From positions 1 to 13,836 of the forward strand of contig CAYJBP010000065.1 in the NCBI GenBank assembly GCA_964368605.1: DNA of 13,836 nt. The letters run 5' to 3'. Numbering within the stretch: the stretch's first letter is position 1; each line of letters begins with the position of its first letter. Shown in pieces: positions 12,567 through 13,836 of the stretch. The position numbers and the translations under genes are program-made. Origin of the DNA: CAYJBP01 sp964368605 (GTDB lineage: Bacteria > Bacillota > Dehalobacteriia > UBA4068). The notes below the pieces were generated by a model. That model was given only the letters and a program-made list of their open reading frames with translations, did no database searches and was not told where the DNA came from.

Positions 12567-13444
12567 TAAGGGTTAACATGAATTAGGCAATGCTTGATTT
12601 GCGAATTAGCGCTTTCCAGCTTATCATGCAAATCTTCGGCAATCTGATGAGCCTCGATAAGGCTTAAATCAGCAGCTACGGCAATCTCTATATCTACATA
12701 AATCTTAGCACCATGGCGGCGGGTTTTTAGCAAATCCAAAGCCATGGTTCTTTTATCTTGCTCGATAATCTCGATAATTTGTTGCTCTACTTCGTTATCG
12801 GCGGCGGTATCGGTTAATTGCTCGATGGCCGTTTTAGCCAAATCAAAAGCAGTTTTAAGGATAATTAAGCAAATAATAATGGCAGCAATAGGGTCTAGCA
12901 GGGGAAAGCCCAGCATAGCACCGCCAATACCAATTAAACTACCCACGGTAGATAAAGAATCAGAGCGATGATGATGGGCATCGGCCGCCAAAGCCGCCGA
13001 ATTGATTTTGCGGGCAGCAGCCATGGTATAATGATACATCAATTCCTTAACAATTAGCGACACTATTGCCCCCACTAAAGCCAGGCTACCGGGAGTAGTA
13101 ATTTGGCTGGGATTTTGCAGTTTAGTAAAGGTATCCAGCCCCAAGCCAATGGCCACCGCAGCCAGCAATAAGGCCACGCCAATGGTAAAAATACTTTCGA
13201 TGCGCTCATGGCCATAAGGGTGGTTTTTATCCTCTTCTTTATAGGCAATTCGCAAGCCAAAAAGAACAAAAACGCTGCTTAGCACATCCGATACCGTATG
13301 AATAGCATCGCTTATTAAGGCCTGAGAATTAGCTATTATCCCGGCTGCTAATTTAATTATGCTTAAAAGAATATTGGCAATAATCGTATTAACAATAACT
13401 TTATTTCCTAATTTAAGATCGGCATTTTGGGTTGCATTTGCCAT
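12557..13444 (-). CDS. Cation diffusion facilitator (CDF) metal/proton antiporter, 295 aa
   Basis: This is an inner-membrane transporter that exports a divalent metal (Zn, Fe, Co, Ni, Cd or Mn) in exchange for protons. About six membrane segments span residues 14-210. The transport-site pairs are visible: SDAIHTVSD with His49 and Asp53 in the second segment, and AHHHRSD with His158 and Asp162 in the fifth. HPYGHER (75-81) is typical after segment 2. The cytoplasmic metal-binding domain covers about 210-295 and ends IHVNP. A longer frame reaches back to 13576, but that codon is a TTG inside the -35 box. The ATG at 13444 has AGGAGGA six bases upstream and is the true start. The metal cannot be told from sequence. 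The leader contains a terminator hairpin, suggesting control by early termination. Confidence 0.92.
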   Translation of the reverse strand: MANATQNADLKLGNKVIVNTIIANILLSIIKLAAGIIANSQALISDAIHTVSDVLSSVFVLFGLRIAYKEEDKNHPYGHERIESIFTIGVALLLAAVAIGLGLDTFTKLQNPSQITTPGSLALVGAIVSLIVKELMYHYTMAAARKINSAALAADAHHHRSDSLSTVGSLIGIGGAMLGFPLLDPIAAIIICLIILKTAFDLAKTAIEQLTDTAADNEVEQQIIEIIEQDKRTMALDLLKTRRHGAKIYVDIEIAVAADLSLIEAHQIAEDLHDKLESANSQIKHCLIHVNPYQG

Positions 13445-13465
13445 AACTATTCCTCCTAAATAAAC

Positions 13466-13494
13466 AAAAAAATGCCGGACTTTTGTCCCGCATT
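13466..13494 (-). terminator. Intrinsic terminator (attenuator) in the transporter leader
   Basis: On the minus strand, AATGCGGGAC (13494-13485), loop AAAA and GTCCGGCATT (13480-13471) form a ten-pair stem with a single G-G mismatch, followed by a T tract. It lies between the promoter and the ribosome site of the gene, so it must be bypassed for expression. It does not close any upstream gene on this strand. Confidence 0.8.
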
Positions 13495-13541
13495 CGCTGT
13501 CTAAATGACCCGGCCTTTCGGCCTGACTAAAATATTTATTT
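13479..13541 (-). promoter_or_regulatory. Candidate metal-sensing riboswitch or attenuator upstream of the CDF gene
   Basis: The leader contains a GGCC-GAAA-GGCC hairpin (13523-13512), then GGG, two very short possible stems (GTC/GAC and GC/GC) and GGGACA. A closing helix can form between ATTTTAGT (13533-13526) and ACAAAAGT (13486-13479), with one A-A mismatch and one wobble. That helix uses bases of the terminator stem, so the two folds exclude each other. CDF genes in Firmicutes are known to carry the czcD (NiCo) riboswitch. The fragments CAGGC, GCCGGG and GGGACA recall that class, but the element is shorter and the stems are smaller than known members. Assignment is tentative. Confidence 0.4.
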
Positions 13542-13547
13542 TTATTT

Positions 13548-13576
13548 ATTATAGTATATGTTGGCTGCTTTGTCAA
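13548..13576 (-). promoter_or_regulatory. Perfect consensus promoter of the CDF gene
   Basis: On the minus strand there is TTGACA (13576-13571), a 17-base spacer and TATAAT (13553-13548), an exact sigma-70/sigma-A consensus. Transcription would begin near 13541, giving a leader of about 97 bases. So strong a promoter ahead of a terminator hairpin fits control after initiation. Confidence 0.92.
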
Positions 13577-13676
13577 GTTGCAATTTTGGCCAAAATTTTA
13601 TTAATTAACCATGCTAGCAGGCAAGGGCAAATTTAAGCTGGTATTAAAAATAATCATTAAGCTTAACTTATTTTTC

Positions 13677-13705
13677 TTGCAGGAAATTGGTCAATCTGTT
13701 ATAAT
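13677..13705 (+). promoter_or_regulatory. Predicted rnpB promoter
   Basis: TTGCAG (13677-13682), a 17-base spacer and TATAAT (13700-13705), with TG at 13697-13698 (extended -10). Initiation near 13711 agrees with the expected 5' end of RNase P RNA. Confidence 0.8.
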
Positions 13706-13710
13706 AGGGA

Positions 13711-13836
13711 TAACCGAGTAAGCTGGATGAACGCAAGTTAAAGCCAAAGCTTTAATTTGAGGAAAGTCCGGGCACCATAGAGCAGGATGCCGGCTAACGG
13801 CCGGTGGGGGCAACCCTAAGGATAGTGCCACAGAAA
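13711..13836 (+). ncRNA. rnpB: RNase P RNA, 5' part (cut by the window end)
   Basis: This is the catalytic RNA that trims the 5' leader from precursor tRNAs. Recognised conserved pieces are the GAGTAAGCTGGATGA start (P2 region), a P3-like hairpin with TTAAAGC/GCTTTAA, the universal GAGGAAAGTCC at 13759-13769, GCAGGATGCCGGCTAACGGCCGG, the GGGGGCAACCC hairpin, and AGTGCCACAGAAA at the end of the window. The pattern is that of class A (ancestral) RNase P rather than the Bacillus class B. The exact 5' end is inferred from the promoter. The 3' two thirds lie outside the window. Confidence 0.95.

Noticed and set aside
13445..13576. N-terminal extension of the CDF protein by 44 residues
   Set aside because: It would begin at a TTG that is the -35 box of a perfect promoter and run through the leader hairpins; the ATG at 13444 has an AGGAGGA site.

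Overview
The window looks like chromosomal DNA of an anaerobic member of the Firmicutes (Bacillota), of clostridial or Negativicutes type. The grounds are a four-subunit 2-oxoacid:ferredoxin oxidoreductase, an S-layer-homology (SLH) protein with a signal peptide, strong AGGAGG ribosome sites, a class A-like RNase P RNA, and the nadK - methyltransferase - argR - recN order. No sequence here fixes the genus. The DNA is moderately AT-rich, and intergenic regions are much more AT-rich than genes. No phage, transposase, CRISPR array or defence operon is present.

Layout. (1) 87-2230: a secreted SLH protein followed by a small glyoxalase-fold (VOC) protein. (2) 2291-2485: a 64-residue DUF1858 CxxC protein with its own promoter and terminator. 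(3) 2914-5607: a tight korD-korA-korB-korC operon closed by a strong terminator. (4) 5984-8190: ilvB-ilvN (acetolactate synthase), with a short promoter leader and a terminator. (5) 8234-8333: exactly 100 N, flanked by two identical 35-bp copies of the ilvBN terminator, so probably an assembly join. (6) 8369-9000: about 600 bp without genes but packed with inverted repeats. (7) 9023-12566: nadK-mnmM-argR-recN, a housekeeping operon with overlapping or near-touching genes. (8) 12557-13444, minus strand: a cation diffusion facilitator that overlaps recN tail to tail by 10 bp. It is read from a perfect-consensus promoter through a structured leader that contains an intrinsic terminator. (9) 13711 to the end: the 5' part of rnpB.

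The kor operon would make or use low-potential ferredoxin through a CoA-dependent 2-oxoacid reaction. ilvBN feeds branched-chain amino acid synthesis. The nadK operon joins NADP supply, tRNA modification, arginine control and DNA repair.

The two points most worth following are the metal-transporter leader, a candidate metal-sensing attenuator or riboswitch, and the palindrome cluster next to the assembly gap. The cluster holds two inverted-repeat units of 94 and 92 bp that share the end motif ATCTTTCAA. The terminators of three operons here are also variants of one sequence, which points to a dispersed terminator-repeat family.
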